Part shown: positions 25,934 through 35,479 of the stretch, piece after piece | Layout: each line of letters starts with the position of its first letter | Numbering within the stretch: position 1 is the stretch's first letter | Assembly (NCBI RefSeq): GCF_900090325.1 | Contig: NZ_FMHW01000002.1 | Coordinates: 4,155,001 to 4,219,000, forward strand | Length of the DNA stretch: 64,000 bases | Direction: 5' to 3' | Origin: Micromonospora pallida | Lineage (GTDB): Bacteria; Actinomycetota; Actinomycetes; Mycobacteriales; Micromonosporaceae | Notes under the pieces: generated by a model | What the model was told of the DNA's origin: nothing | The model's database searches: none | Seen by the model: the letters and a program-made list of their open reading frames with translations, nothing else | Program-made: the position numbers and the translations under genes

Positions 25934-27889
25934 TCAGTTCGGCGAACGGAGGTCGCCCGCAGGCAGCCGCACCGGTTCGCCGGCCGCGTCGTCCAGGTTG
26001 GAGAGCCAGCCGGTGACGTCGCGGGCCACGTCCTGCGCGGTCAGGCCCAGGTCGGCGAGGATCTGGGCGCGGGTGCCGTGCGGATGCCAGTCGGCCGGTA
26101 CGCCGAGGTCGCGCAACGGGACCCGGACGTCCGCGTCGCGCAGCGCCTGGGCCAGCGCGTTACCGACGCCACCGGTACGGACGCCGTCCTCGACGGTGAC
26201 CACGAGCCGATGCGCGGCGGCCAGCTCGACCAGCTCCGCCGGGACCGGGCGCACCCAGCGCGGGTCGACCACGGTGACCCCGTAGCCCTGCTCGGCGACC
26301 CGGGTGGCGACCTCCATGCCGAGCTGGCCGAAGGAGCCGACCGCGACCAGCAGCACGTCGGTCCGCGCCGACTCGGCCAGCACGTCCACCGGGCCGACCC
26401 GGCGCACGGCGGGCAGGTCGGCGGCGACCGCACCGGTCGGGAAGCGGACGATGGTCGGGCCGTCGTCGACGGCCACCGCCTCGCGCAGCTCCTCGCGGAG
26501 CGTGGCGGCGTCCCGGGGCGCGGCGATCCGCAGGCCCGGCACCACCCCGAAGACCGACATGTCCCACAGGCCGTAGTGGCTCGGCCCGTCCGGGCCGGTG
26601 ACGCCGGCCCGGTCCAGCACGAAGGTGACCGGGAGCTTGTGCATCGCCACGTCCAGCAGGACCTGGTCGAAGGCGCGGTTGAGGAAGGTGGCGTAGACCG
26701 CCACCACCGGGTGCAGCCCGCCGAGGGCCAGGCCGGCGGCCGAGGTGGCCGCATGCTGCTCGGCGATGCCGACGTCGTACACCCGCTCCGGGTACTTGCG
26801 GGCCAGCTTGGCGATGCCGGTCGGCTCGGCCATCGCGGCGGTGATGCCCACCACGTCGGGCCGCTCGTCGGCGATCGCGACCAGCTCGTCGGCGAAGACG
26901 TGGGTCCACTTCACCGACGGGGCGGCGACCAGCTTGCCGGTCTCGACGTCGAACGCGCCACCGGGGCCGTGCAGGCAGTCCGCCTCGTCCTCCTCGGCGG
27001 GGCGGTAGCCGTAGCCCTTGCGGGTGACCGCGTGCACGATCACCGGCCCGCCGAAGTTCTTCGCCGCCCGCAGCGCCGACTCGACCGCGCCGACGTCGTG
27101 GCCGTCGACCGGGCCGACGTACTTGATGCCGAGGTCCTCGAACATCGCCTGCGGGGCGACCGCGTCCTTGATGCCGCGCTTGACCGCGTGCAGCACCTCG
27201 TACATCGGCCGGCCGACCAGCGGGGTCGAGCCGAGGGCGTCCTTGACGGTGTCCAGGATCTTCTCGTAGCCGGGGTTGAGCCGCAGCGACGAGAGGTGGT
27301 CGGCGAGCCCGCCGATGGTCGGCGAGTAGGACCGGCCGTTGTCGTTGACCACGATCACCAGGGGGTTCCCGGCGGTGGCGATGTTGTTCAGCGCCTCCCA
27401 GCACATGCCGCCGGTCAGCGCGCCGTCGCCGACCACGGCCACCACGGCCCGCTTCTCGCCCCGCAGCGCGTACGCCTTGGCCAGCCCGTCGGCGTAGGAG
27501 AGGGCGGTGGAGGCGTGCGAGTTCTCGATCAGGTCGTGCTCGCTCTCGGCCTGGCTCGGGTAGCCGGAGAGGCCGCCGCGCTGCCGCAGCCGGTCGAAGC
27601 CGGCCTGCCGACCGGTGAGGATCTTGTGCACGTACGCCTGGTGCCCGGTGTCGAACAGGAGCCGGTCGCGCGGGGAGTCGAAGACCCGGTGCATCGCGAT
27701 GGTCAGCTCCACCACGCCGAGGTTGGGGCCGATGTGCCCGCCCGTGCGGGAGACCTTGGCGATCAGGAAGTCCCGGATCTCGGCGGCGAGGATGTCGAGT
27801 TCCTCGGCCGACATCCGCTTGACGTCCTGCGGACCGTGCACCGTGGCCAGTAGCCGGCTGTGGTTGGCCGTGTCCTCTTCAACACTCAT
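25934..27889 (-). CDS. dxs: 1-Deoxy-D-xylulose-5-phosphate synthase
   Basis: A 651-residue thiamine-diphosphate enzyme that condenses pyruvate and glyceraldehyde-3-phosphate, the first step of the MEP isoprenoid pathway. The diphosphate/Mg site is [16 protein letters not shown], the catalytic glutamate is in [10 protein letters not shown], and the substrate histidines are in [11 protein letters not shown]. Length and the three-domain order (PP, PYR, transketolase C) are normal. Start ATG 27889 gives MSVEEDT; an upstream start at 27916 would add nine residues without support. The position next to hem/RNase D and rRNA methyltransferase genes matches Mycobacterium dxs1. Confidence 0.96.
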   Translation of the reverse strand: MSVEEDTANHSRLLATVHGPQDVKRMSAEELDILAAEIRDFLIAKVSRTGGHIGPNLGVVELTIAMHRVFDSPRDRLLFDTGHQAYVHKILTGRQAGFDRLRQRGGLSGYPSQAESEHDLIENSHASTALSYADGLAKAYALRGEKRAVVAVVGDGALTGGMCWEALNNIATAGNPLVIVVNDNGRSYSPTIGGLADHLSSLRLNPGYEKILDTVKDALGSTPLVGRPMYEVLHAVKRGIKDAVAPQAMFEDLGIKYVGPVDGHDVGAVESALRAAKNFGGPVIVHAVTRKGYGYRPAEEDEADCLHGPGGAFDVETGKLVAAPSVKWTHVFADELVAIADERPDVVGITAAMAEPTGIAKLARKYPERVYDVGIAEQHAATSAAGLALGGLHPVVAVYATFLNRAFDQVLLDVAMHKLPVTFVLDRAGVTGPDGPSHYGLWDMSVFGVVPGLRIAAPRDAATLREELREAVAVDDGPTIVRFPTGAVAADLPAVRRVGPVDVLAESARTDVLLVAVGSFGQLGMEVATRVAEQGYGVTVVDPRWVRPVPAELVELAAAHRLVVTVEDGVRTGGVGNALAQALRDADVRVPLRDLGVPADWHPHGTRAQILADLGLTAQDVARDVTGWLSNLDDAAGEPVRLPAGDLRSPN

Positions 27890-27938
27890 GACCGATGAGT
27901 CTATCGGCCGACACACAGTACGCAGTCCGGGCCGTAAC

Positions 27939-29126
27939 TCAGCTAAACCGGTCGTCGGTCACCCGCAGCCGACGCGGGGCCGGGGTGACGACGGCCACGC
28001 GGGCCGGCCCGGACGGGGTCCACGAGCCGAGCACCGCGGCCCGCCGCGCCCCGGTGACCGAGGGCACCGCCCCGGGCAGGCCGTGCCAGGAGAGCCAGCC
28101 GAGCAGGGCGAACGCGTACGCCTCCTTGGCCTGCGCCGGCACCCCCAGCTCGTCGGTCGTGCGCAGCCGCCACCGCCCGTCGCCGAGGGCGGCCAGCCGG
28201 CGCAGCAGGGTAGGGTTGCGCACCCCGCCCCCGGCGGCGACGACCTCGCGCACGCCGTGCCGGTCACAGGCGTCGGCCACGGTCCGGGCGGTCAGCTCGG
28301 TCAGCGTGGCGAACACGTCGTCGACCGGCACCGGCCCGCCCAGCGCGGCGAGCCGGTCGTCCAGGTAGTCGGCGTGGAAGAGTTCCTTCCCGGTCGACTT
28401 GGGCGGCGGCGCGGCGTAGTAGGGCTCGGCCAGCAGCAGGTCCAGCAGTCCGGGGTGCACCCGCCCGGCCGCCGCCCTCGCCCCGTCCACGTCGCAGGGC
28501 GCGTCGAGCAGGCGACGGGCCGCCGCGTCCAGCAGGGCGTTCGCCGGGCCGATGTCGTAGCCGAGCGGCGGGGCGTCCGGCGCGACCACGGTGAGGTTGG
28601 CGATGCCGCCGAGGTTCAGCGCCGCCCGGGGCCCGCTGGCCGCCGCGTCGGCGAGCAGGAGGGCGTCGAAGGCCGGCACCAGGGGCGCGCCCTGCCCGCC
28701 GGCGACGACGTCTGCGCTACGCAGGTCGCTCAGCACCGGTACGCCCACCCGGGCGGCCACCCGCGCCGGGCTGCCGAGTTGCAGGGTGCCCCGGACCTGC
28801 CCCGCCTCGACCCAGTGGAAGACCGTCTGCCCCGGCGAGACGACCAGGTCGGCCCGGCCGCCGGCCAGCTCCACGCCGACCGCCGCCGCCTCGGCGAACA
28901 CCTCGCCGAGCCGGTTGTCCAGCCGGCAGACCGCCTCGATGGTGGTGGCCTGCGGTGGCAGCAGCGAGCCGATCCCGGTACGCAGTTCGTCGTCGTAGTC
29001 GAGTCCCCGGTGTCCGAGGGGGCGCAGCAGCAGCGTCTCCCCGTCGAGGGTGAACTCGGCGGCAACCACGTCCACCCCGTCGTACGAGGTGCCCGACATC
29101 AGTCCCACGATGGTGAGCGCGCGCAT
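27939..29126 (-). CDS. anmK: Anhydro-N-acetylmuramic acid kinase
   Basis: A 395-residue sugar kinase that opens the 1,6-anhydro ring of anhMurNAc and phosphorylates it to MurNAc-6-phosphate, in peptidoglycan recycling. The N-terminal signature [15 protein letters not shown] and the blocks [21 protein letters not shown] and [11 protein letters not shown] are all present, with the catalytic aspartate in SYDGVD. Start ATG 29126; a longer frame to 29177 adds an unlikely lead. No murQ or transporter is adjacent, so the pathway partners lie elsewhere. Confidence 0.93.
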   Translation of the reverse strand: MRALTIVGLMSGTSYDGVDVVAAEFTLDGETLLLRPLGHRGLDYDDELRTGIGSLLPPQATTIEAVCRLDNRLGEVFAEAAAVGVELAGGRADLVVSPGQTVFHWVEAGQVRGTLQLGSPARVAARVGVPVLSDLRSADVVAGGQGAPLVPAFDALLLADAAASGPRAALNLGGIANLTVVAPDAPPLGYDIGPANALLDAAARRLLDAPCDVDGARAAAGRVHPGLLDLLLAEPYYAAPPPKSTGKELFHADYLDDRLAALGGPVPVDDVFATLTELTARTVADACDRHGVREVVAAGGGVRNPTLLRRLAALGDGRWRLRTTDELGVPAQAKEAYAFALLGWLSWHGLPGAVPSVTGARRAAVLGSWTPSGPARVAVVTPAPRRLRVTDDRFS

Positions 29127-29224
29127 GCCGAGCAGCCTAGACCCTGGGTTGTCGGACGCTGCGATGATCGACCGCACCCCGCCCCAGCCGGCGGGACGCC
29201 CTCAGACACCCGGGAGCATCGACC

Positions 29225-29743
29225 GTGACCGCCCTACCGCCGATCTGGCTCCTCGACGTGGACGGTGTCCTCAACGTCACCAGCCCCGCCTGGGGTGGGG
29301 TGCCGGACCGGCACCAGGTCTGGTCCGCCGCCGACAGCTACGCGTACCGCTTCTGCTGGGCGCCCGGTCTGATCGACCGCATCCACGACCTGCACCGGGA
29401 CGGCGTGGTCGAGGTGGTCTGGTGCACCACCTGGTGCGCCGAGGCGGATCTCCTGGAACGGCTCTGGGCCCTGCCGGCCCTGCGTCGGGCGTTCACCGCA
29501 CCGTTCCGGGACGCCGAGGCGTCTGCGGCGAAGCTCGCCGCCGCCCGCCAGGTGCTCGCCGACGGACGGCGGCTGGTCTGGACCGACGACCTGGAGGTAC
29601 CCACCGGCGGACCGGTGTACGACGAACTGACCGCGCACGGCCGGGCGTTGCTGATCCGCCCGGCGACCAGTCACGGGCTGCGCCGCAGGCACCTCAACGA
29701 GATCGAGATCTTCGCCCGAAACCCGTCAACCGGGGACGCCTAG
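29225..29743 (+). CDS. HAD-like hydrolase
   Basis: A 172-residue protein of the haloacid dehalogenase fold. Motif I is DVDGVLN (residues 11-17), motif II the threonine in VVWCTTWCAEA, and an acidic motif LVWTDDLEVP occupies the place of motif IV. There is no large cap, so it probably acts on a bulky or macromolecular phosphate. Start GTG 29225. It lies 77 bases upstream of the Thg1-like gene on the same strand, most likely in one operon. A phosphatase beside a nucleotidyltransferase fits RNA-end processing, but this is inference. Confidence 0.8.
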   Translation: MTALPPIWLLDVDGVLNVTSPAWGGVPDRHQVWSAADSYAYRFCWAPGLIDRIHDLHRDGVVEVVWCTTWCAEADLLERLWALPALRRAFTAPFRDAEASAAKLAAARQVLADGRRLVWTDDLEVPTGGPVYDELTAHGRALLIRPATSHGLRRRHLNEIEIFARNPSTGDA

Positions 29744-29820
29744 CCGGAAGCCGCTGGCCCGTCGCTGCCGAGCATCCCCGGCTGCTGTCCCTCACCGCCC
29801 ATCCCTGAACGGACGGAACC

Positions 29821-30594
29821 ATGACCAACACCGACGGCCTCGGTGACCGGATGAAGTCCTACGAGCAAGCCACCCTCACCGTCCTGCCCCGCCGCACCTA
29901 CACCATCATCCGCGTGGATGGGAGGGCCTTCCACTCCTATCTACGCGGGGCCGCCAAACCCTACGACCAGCAGTTCATGGAAGACATGGACGCCGTCGCG
30001 GCACTGCTGTGCGAGGAGATAGCCGGCGCGGTGATCGCCTACACCCAGTCCGACGAGATCAGCGTGCTTGCCTGCGACTTCGCCACGGCCGGAACGCAGC
30101 CGTGGTTCGGTGGTGTGGCCGCGAAGATGGTGTCCGTGTCGGCGGCGCTGGCCTCGGCTGCGCTCACCCGTCGCCGCCCGGAGCAGACCGCGCTGGCGCT
30201 GTTCGACTCGCGGGTGTTCACCATCGCCGACCCGCACGAGGTCGCCAACTACTTCGTCTGGCGGCAGCGGGACTGCGTCCGTAACAGCATCACCATGGCC
30301 GCCCAGGCGCAGTTCTCCCACAAACGGCTGCACGGGGTGACCACCGGCCAGATGCAGGAGCTGCTGTGGTCGGAGAAGGGCATCAACTGGGACGACTATC
30401 CGGATGGTTGCAAGCGTGGCCGGGTGGTGGTGAAGGTGTCCGGGGAGCGGGAGGTGACGTTCACCCACAAACGCACCCAGCAGGTGGAAACGGTGCGGGC
30501 GCTGCGGTCGTGGTGGGAGGTCGTGCCCGCGCCGCGCTTCACCGCGGAGGTCGATGGGTTTCTCGCCTCGACGGTGCCGGTCGTCACTTCGTAG
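29821..30594 (+). CDS. Thg1-like 3'-5' nucleotidyltransferase (tRNA-His guanylyltransferase family)
   Basis: A 257-residue member of the Thg1 family, enzymes that add nucleotides to RNA 5' ends in the 3'-5' direction. The palm-domain metal ligands are D33 in IIRVDGRAF and D78/E79 in YTQSDEIS. The third landmark, HEVANYFVWRQRDCVRNSI (139-157), corresponds to the nucleotide-binding helix of Thg1. In eukaryotes Thg1 adds G-1 to tRNA-His. Bacterial relatives, where tRNA-His G-1 is gene-encoded, instead repair 5'-truncated tRNAs. Start ATG 29821 follows GGACGGAACC. Codons such as CTATCTACG and ATAGCC differ slightly from neighbours, hinting at horizontal arrival. Partner: the HAD gene upstream. 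Confidence 0.88.
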   Translation: MTNTDGLGDRMKSYEQATLTVLPRRTYTIIRVDGRAFHSYLRGAAKPYDQQFMEDMDAVAALLCEEIAGAVIAYTQSDEISVLACDFATAGTQPWFGGVAAKMVSVSAALASAALTRRRPEQTALALFDSRVFTIADPHEVANYFVWRQRDCVRNSITMAAQAQFSHKRLHGVTTGQMQELLWSEKGINWDDYPDGCKRGRVVVKVSGEREVTFTHKRTQQVETVRALRSWWEVVPAPRFTAEVDGFLASTVPVVTS

Positions 30595-30595
30595 C

Positions 30596-31852
30596 TCACC
30601 GAGCCGGGACCAGCAGACCCACCAGCTCCACATGCTGGGTCATCGGGAACAGGTCGAAGCCGCGCAGGGCGGCCAACCGCCAGCCGGCCCCGGTGAAGGT
30701 CCGCACGTCCCGGGCGAAGGCGGCCGGGTCGCAGGCGACGTACGCCACCGCGCGCGGCCCGGCGGCGACCAGGTCGCGGACCACCCGCGCGCCCGCGCCG
30801 GAGCGCGGCGGGTCGAGCACCACCACGTCGACCGGGCCGGTGATCCGTCGGCGGGCCAGCGCGGTCTCCACCCGGGCCGCCACGACCTCCACCCGGTCCA
30901 GGTCGGCCAGGTTCTCCCGAGCCGCCCGGACGCCTTCCTCGGCCGACTCGACCAGGGTGACCCGGCCGGTCGGGCCGACCCGGTCGGCGAGCGCGGCGGC
31001 GAAGAGGCCGGCCCCGCCGTAGAGGTCCCAGGCGGTCTCCCCGATACGCGGTTCGAGCAGCTCCAGCACCGCCGTGACCAGGGTGTCCGCCGCGGCCGGG
31101 TGGACCTGCCAGAAGGCGGTGGCCGGCAGCGTCCAGTCCCGGCCGACGGCCACCTCGCGGACCGTGCCCGGCCCGCGCACCGGCGTGGGGACCCCCTCGG
31201 CGAACGCGGTGACGGCGACGTCCCCGCCGGTGCTGGCGATCGTCTCCACCGCCTCCGCCTCCGGCCACCGGGTGCCGCTGACCGCCAGCAGCGGCAGGTC
31301 CTGGATGGCCGGGTGGGCGATCAGGCAGCGGTCGACCGGCACGACCTCGTGCGAGCGGTGCTTGAGCAGGCCGGCCCGACCGGCCGCGTCGACCGCGTAC
31401 CGGACCCGGGACCGCCAGCCCAGCGGACCGCCGGGCAGCGCCGCCACCCGGACGTCGAGGGCGTCCAGTTCCGCGCCGGTCAGGCCGCCGAGTCGGGTGA
31501 GCTGCTCGCGCACCACCGACGCCTTCCATTCCCGCTGCGCCTCGGGCGCGACGTGTTGCAGGTCGCAGCCACCGCAGCGCCCCGGCCGCGCGTACGGGCA
31601 GGGCGGCTCGACCCGCTGCGCCGCCGCCTCCAGTACGGTCACCGCGTCGGCGCGGAGGAACCCCCGGTGCACCTCGGTGACCTCGGCGAGCACCCGTTCG
31701 CCGGGGAGCGCGTGCCGGACGAAGACCACCTGCCCGTCGACCCGCGCCACGCAGTGCCCACCCGGGGCGACCGCCCCGACGGTCAACTCGATCCGCTCGG
31801 CCTCCTCAGGCCCCATCCGGACGTCCTCCTGCTCGATGTCGACGTCACTCAC
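30596..31852 (-). CDS. TrmA/RlmCD-type RNA (uracil-5-)-methyltransferase
   Basis: A 418-residue class I methyltransferase acting on uracil in RNA. An N-terminal TRAM/OB domain (VGAVAPGGHCVARVDGQVVF) is followed by an iron-sulfur cysteine cluster (PPCPYARPGRCGGCDLQH), the SAM site (WDLYGGAGLFAAALAD), the DPPRSG motif, and the catalytic cysteine in YVACDPAAFARD. This arrangement fits 23S rRNA methylation more than tRNA, but the exact target is not certain. GTG 31852 overlaps the APC permease gene by eight bases. This gene-permease-TrkA-TrkA order is conserved in Actinobacteria (Rv2689c-Rv2692, from memory). Confidence 0.9.
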   Translation of the reverse strand: MSDVDIEQEDVRMGPEEAERIELTVGAVAPGGHCVARVDGQVVFVRHALPGERVLAEVTEVHRGFLRADAVTVLEAAAQRVEPPCPYARPGRCGGCDLQHVAPEAQREWKASVVREQLTRLGGLTGAELDALDVRVAALPGGPLGWRSRVRYAVDAAGRAGLLKHRSHEVVPVDRCLIAHPAIQDLPLLAVSGTRWPEAEAVETIASTGGDVAVTAFAEGVPTPVRGPGTVREVAVGRDWTLPATAFWQVHPAAADTLVTAVLELLEPRIGETAWDLYGGAGLFAAALADRVGPTGRVTLVESAEEGVRAARENLADLDRVEVVAARVETALARRRITGPVDVVVLDPPRSGAGARVVRDLVAAGPRAVAYVACDPAAFARDVRTFTGAGWRLAALRGFDLFPMTQHVELVGLLVPAR

Positions 31853-33920
31853 CGTCAGCCTCCCGGCCTCGTCTCTCGCGGGGAGCCGCCGTGGGCGCCG
31901 GCGGCAGGGTCGGCGGCAACGTGCTGCGCGGGGCCACCCGGGGGCCCCGGGCCGGCCCCCGGCTCAACGTCTCGTCGAACCGGGTCAGGTTCTTGCCCCG
32001 GGACGAGGCGAGCTGCCAGGGCACGCTGGTCACCATCACCCCCGGCTCGAAGAGCAGCCGGGTCTTCAGCCGCAACGCGCTCTGGTTGTGCAGCAGGTTC
32101 TCCCACCAGCGGCCGACCACGTACTCGGGGATGAAGACGGTGACCACGTCGCGGGGGGACTCCCGGCGGATGGAGGCGACGAAGTTCAGGATCGGCCGGG
32201 TGATCTCCCGGTACGGGGAGTCGACCACGGTCAGCGGCACCGGCACGGCCCGCCGCTCCCATTCGGCCTGGAGGACGCGGGTGTCCTTGTCGTCCACGTT
32301 CACCGTCACCGCGGTCAGCGAGTCCGGCCGGGTGGCCTGCGCGTACGCCACCGCCCGCAGGGTCGGCTGGTGCAGCTTGCTGACCAGCACGACCGCGTGG
32401 TTACGGGCGGGCAGCACGGGCCGGCCCTCGTCCGGGGTCAGCTCCACGGCGACCCGGTCGTAGTGCCGCCGGATGGCGACCATCAGTCCGTAGATCACCG
32501 CCATCGCGGCAATGGCGATCCAGGCGCCGAGGAGGAACTTGGTGATCAGCACGATGACCAGCACGGTCGCGGTCAACGCCATGCCGAAACCGTTGATCGC
32601 CCGGGAGCGGACCTTCCGGCGGCGGGCCTGGGCGTCCCGCTCGGTACGCAGCAGCCGGTTCCAGTGCCGGATCATGCCCGCCTGGGAGAGGGTGAAGGAG
32701 ACGAACACCCCGACGATGTAGAGCTGGATGAGCTTCGTCACCTCGGCCTGGAAGCCGACGATCAGCACGACCGCGAAGACGGCCAGGAAGAGGATCCCGT
32801 TGGAGAAGGCCAGCCGGTCTCCCCGGGTGTGCAACTGCCGGGGAAGGAACCGGTCCTGGGCGAGGATCGAGCCGAGCACCGGGAAGCCGTTGAAGGCGGT
32901 GTTCGCGGCCAGGAAGAGGATCAGGGCGGTCGCCCCGACCACCACGAAGAGCAGCACCGACCCGGAGCCGAAGATCGTCTCGCCGAGCTGGGCGGCCACC
33001 GTCTTCTGGACGTACCCCTCGGGGCCGGAGACGATCTGCAGCTTCGGGTCCTCGACGAACTGGAGGCCGGTCAACCGGGCGAGCCAGACGATGCCGACCA
33101 GCATGGCCACCGAGACCGTACCGAGCAGCAGCAGGGTGGTGGCCGCGTTGCGGCTCTTCGGCTGCTTGAACGCCGGCACCCCGTTGGAGATCGCCTCCAC
33201 GCCGGTGAGCGCCGCGCAGCCGGAGGAGAAGCTGCGCAGCAGCAGGAAGGCCATGGCCCACCCGGTCGTGTCGCTCCACTCGGCGACGACCTCCAGGCTG
33301 GCGCTCGGCGCGCGGAGGTCATGGCCGAGCACGAACACCCGGACCAGGCCGGTGAGGATCATGCCGACGATGACGATGATGAAGCCGTAGGTGGGGATGG
33401 CGAAGGCCGTGCCCGACTCGCGCAGGCCGCGCAGGTTGATCGCGGTGAGCAGCGCCACCGCGGTCACCGCGACGAGCACCTTGTGGGTGGCGACGAACGG
33501 GATCACCGAGCCCAGGTTGGCCACCCCGGAGGAGACCGACACCGCGACGGTCAGCACGTAGTCGACCAGCAGCGCGCTGGCCACGCCGATGCCGAACCGG
33601 GGGCCGAGGTTGACCGTGGCCACCTCGTAGTCGCCGCCGCCGGAGGGGTAGGCGTGCACCGTCTGCCGGTAGCTGGCGACCACGGTGAGCATCACCACGA
33701 CCACCGCGAAGGCGATCCACGGGGAGAAGAGGTACGCCGACGCGCCCGCGATGGAGAGGGTCAGCAGGATCTCGTCGGGGGCGTACGCGACGCTGGAGAG
33801 CGCGTCGGAGGCGAAGACCGGCAGGGCGATGCGCTTCGGCAACAGGGTGTGCTGGAGCCGGTCGGACCGGAACGGACGACCGAGGAGGAGTCGCTTCAGC
33901 AGCGAGGTGGAACGGGCCAC
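31845..33920 (-). CDS. APC-family permease, KimA-like candidate potassium transporter
   Basis: A 691-residue transporter with about 12 transmembrane helices (from FASDALSSVAYAPDEILL to roughly residue 490) and a 180-residue cytoplasmic C-terminal domain (HAVVLVSKLHQPTLRAVAYA and on) ending in a proline/arginine tail. Topology and size match KimA/YdaO proteins, high-affinity K+ importers with a nucleotide-sensing C-terminal domain. Two divergent RCK/TrkA genes start at 34086, supporting a role in potassium. Start GTG 33920, near TACGCT. Amino-acid transport is the conservative alternative. Confidence 0.82.
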   Translation of the reverse strand: MARSTSLLKRLLLGRPFRSDRLQHTLLPKRIALPVFASDALSSVAYAPDEILLTLSIAGASAYLFSPWIAFAVVVVMLTVVASYRQTVHAYPSGGGDYEVATVNLGPRFGIGVASALLVDYVLTVAVSVSSGVANLGSVIPFVATHKVLVAVTAVALLTAINLRGLRESGTAFAIPTYGFIIVIVGMILTGLVRVFVLGHDLRAPSASLEVVAEWSDTTGWAMAFLLLRSFSSGCAALTGVEAISNGVPAFKQPKSRNAATTLLLLGTVSVAMLVGIVWLARLTGLQFVEDPKLQIVSGPEGYVQKTVAAQLGETIFGSGSVLLFVVVGATALILFLAANTAFNGFPVLGSILAQDRFLPRQLHTRGDRLAFSNGILFLAVFAVVLIVGFQAEVTKLIQLYIVGVFVSFTLSQAGMIRHWNRLLRTERDAQARRRKVRSRAINGFGMALTATVLVIVLITKFLLGAWIAIAAMAVIYGLMVAIRRHYDRVAVELTPDEGRPVLPARNHAVVLVSKLHQPTLRAVAYAQATRPDSLTAVTVNVDDKDTRVLQAEWERRAVPVPLTVVDSPYREITRPILNFVASIRRESPRDVVTVFIPEYVVGRWWENLLHNQSALRLKTRLLFEPGVMVTSVPWQLASSRGKNLTRFDETLSRGPARGPRVAPRSTLPPTLPPAPTAAPRERRGREADGE

Positions 33921-34085
33921 AACCGGTAAGCGTACGACCAACGCGGGCCGACGGCCCGGGGTGGCTGGTCGCCGCCCGCGCCCCGGCCGGGTACCGTCTC
34001 CTCCGCGTCCCGGCGGGGAACATGGCAGGCTCACAGACGACCGCGCCCTTCGGCGGGCGGGGTGCGCACCTTCGGGAGGGACGCC

Positions 34086-34751
34086 GTGCATGTCGTGATC
34101 ATGGGATGCGGCCGGGTCGGCTCGACCCTCGCCCAGAACCTGGAGTCGCGGGGACACTCGGTGGCGGTCATCGACCAGGACGCCGACGCCTTCCGGCGAC
34201 TCAGTCCGGACTTCGCCGGGACCACCGTGACCGGCGCCGGGTTCGACGGGGACGTGCTGCGCCAGGCCGGCATCGAACGGGCGGACGCCTTCGCGGCGGT
34301 CTCCAGCGGCGACAACTCCAACATCATCTCCGCCCGGCTGGCCCGGGAGACGTTCGGGGTGGCCCGGGTGGCCGCCCGGATCTACGACCAACGCCGGGCG
34401 CAGGTCTACGAGCGCCTCGGCATCCCCACCGTCGCCACCGTCCGGTGGACCGCGGACCGGATGCTGCGGCACCTGGTCCCCGAGGGGAACGTGGAGATCT
34501 TCCGCGACCCGACCAGCACCGTGTCGATCATCGAGGTGCCGACCCACAAGGGCTGGATCGGCCGGCCGTTGCGAACGCTGGAGGGGGCGACCGGCGCGCG
34601 CACCGCGTACCTGACCCGCTTCGGCATCGGCACCCTGCCCACCGCCTCCACGGTGGTGCAGGAGGGCGACCAACTTTTCATGCTGGTCACCGACGACATC
34701 GCGGCGACGGTCACGGCGGTGGCCGTGGCCCCGCCGGAAGGAGGGCACTGA
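34086..34751 (+). CDS. TrkA-family RCK protein 1
   Basis: A 221-residue cytoplasmic regulatory subunit for potassium transport. The RCK_N domain has the NAD-type dinucleotide fold VVIMGCGRVGSTLAQNL followed by an acidic residue in VAVIDQDADAF, and the RCK_C domain is the last 75 residues. Start GTG 34086 lies behind GGGAGGG. The next gene encodes a paralogue that starts two bases after this stop, so the two probably form a hetero-oligomer, as CeoB and CeoC do in mycobacteria. Divergent from the permease gene, which is the likely transport partner. Confidence 0.92.
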   Translation: MHVVIMGCGRVGSTLAQNLESRGHSVAVIDQDADAFRRLSPDFAGTTVTGAGFDGDVLRQAGIERADAFAAVSSGDNSNIISARLARETFGVARVAARIYDQRRAQVYERLGIPTVATVRWTADRMLRHLVPEGNVEIFRDPTSTVSIIEVPTHKGWIGRPLRTLEGATGARTAYLTRFGIGTLPTASTVVQEGDQLFMLVTDDIAATVTAVAVAPPEGGH

Positions 34752-34753
34752 GC

Positions 34754-35443
34754 ATGCGCATCGCCATTGCCGGGGCGGGGAACGTGGGCCGCTCGATCGC
34801 CCAGGAGCTGATCGACAACGGCCACCAGGTGATGCTCATCGAGCGCCAGCCCCGGATGCTCCGGCCGGACCGGGTGCCGGGCGCCGACTGGGTGTTGGCG
34901 GACGCGTGCGAGCTGAGCAGCCTCGAGGAGGCCGAGATCGCCGACTGCGACGTGGTGGTCGCGGCGACCGGCGACGACAAGGTCAACCTGGTGGTCTCCC
35001 TGCTGGCCAAGACCGAGTTCGCGGTGCCCCGGGTGGTCGCCCGGGTCAACCGCGCGGAGAACGAGTGGCTCTTCACCGAGCAGTGGGGGGTCGACGTCTC
35101 GGTGAGCAAGCCGCGGGTGATGGCCGCCCTGGTCGAGGAGGCGGTCACCGTCGGTGACCTGGTCCGGCTGATGACCTTCCGGCAGGGCGAGGCGAACCTG
35201 GTCGAGATCACCCTGCCCCCGGCCGCTCCCTACGTCGGGCAGCCGCTACGGGACGTGCCGCTGCCCCGGGACAGCGCGCTGGTGGCCATCGTGCGCGGCA
35301 GGCGGGTGCTGGTGCCCAGCCCGGACGACCCGATCGAGGCCGGCGACGAGTTGGTCTTCGTCTGCACCGCCGAGGTCGAGGACGCGGTCCGCGCGGTCGT
35401 CCTCGGCCCGGACAGCGTCGAACGCACCCGCAACGGCCACTGA
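34754..35443 (+). CDS. TrkA-family RCK protein 2
   Basis: A 229-residue RCK protein: RCK_N with IAIAGAGNVGRSIAQELID and ligand-sensing VMLIERQ, then RCK_C (VGQPLRDVPLPRDSALVAIV and GDELVFVCTAEVEDAV). It is translationally close to RCK protein 1 (three-base overlap region, ATG 34754 two bases after the stop). Together they likely gate a potassium channel or permease in response to nucleotide. No trkH/trkG-type pore gene is in the window, which points to the divergent APC protein. Confidence 0.92.
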   Translation: MRIAIAGAGNVGRSIAQELIDNGHQVMLIERQPRMLRPDRVPGADWVLADACELSSLEEAEIADCDVVVAATGDDKVNLVVSLLAKTEFAVPRVVARVNRAENEWLFTEQWGVDVSVSKPRVMAALVEEAVTVGDLVRLMTFRQGEANLVEITLPPAAPYVGQPLRDVPLPRDSALVAIVRGRRVLVPSPDDPIEAGDELVFVCTAEVEDAVRAVVLGPDSVERTRNGH

Positions 35444-35479
35444 CCCCGTTCCGCCCCCTTGGCGCGGCGGGGCGTGGGG

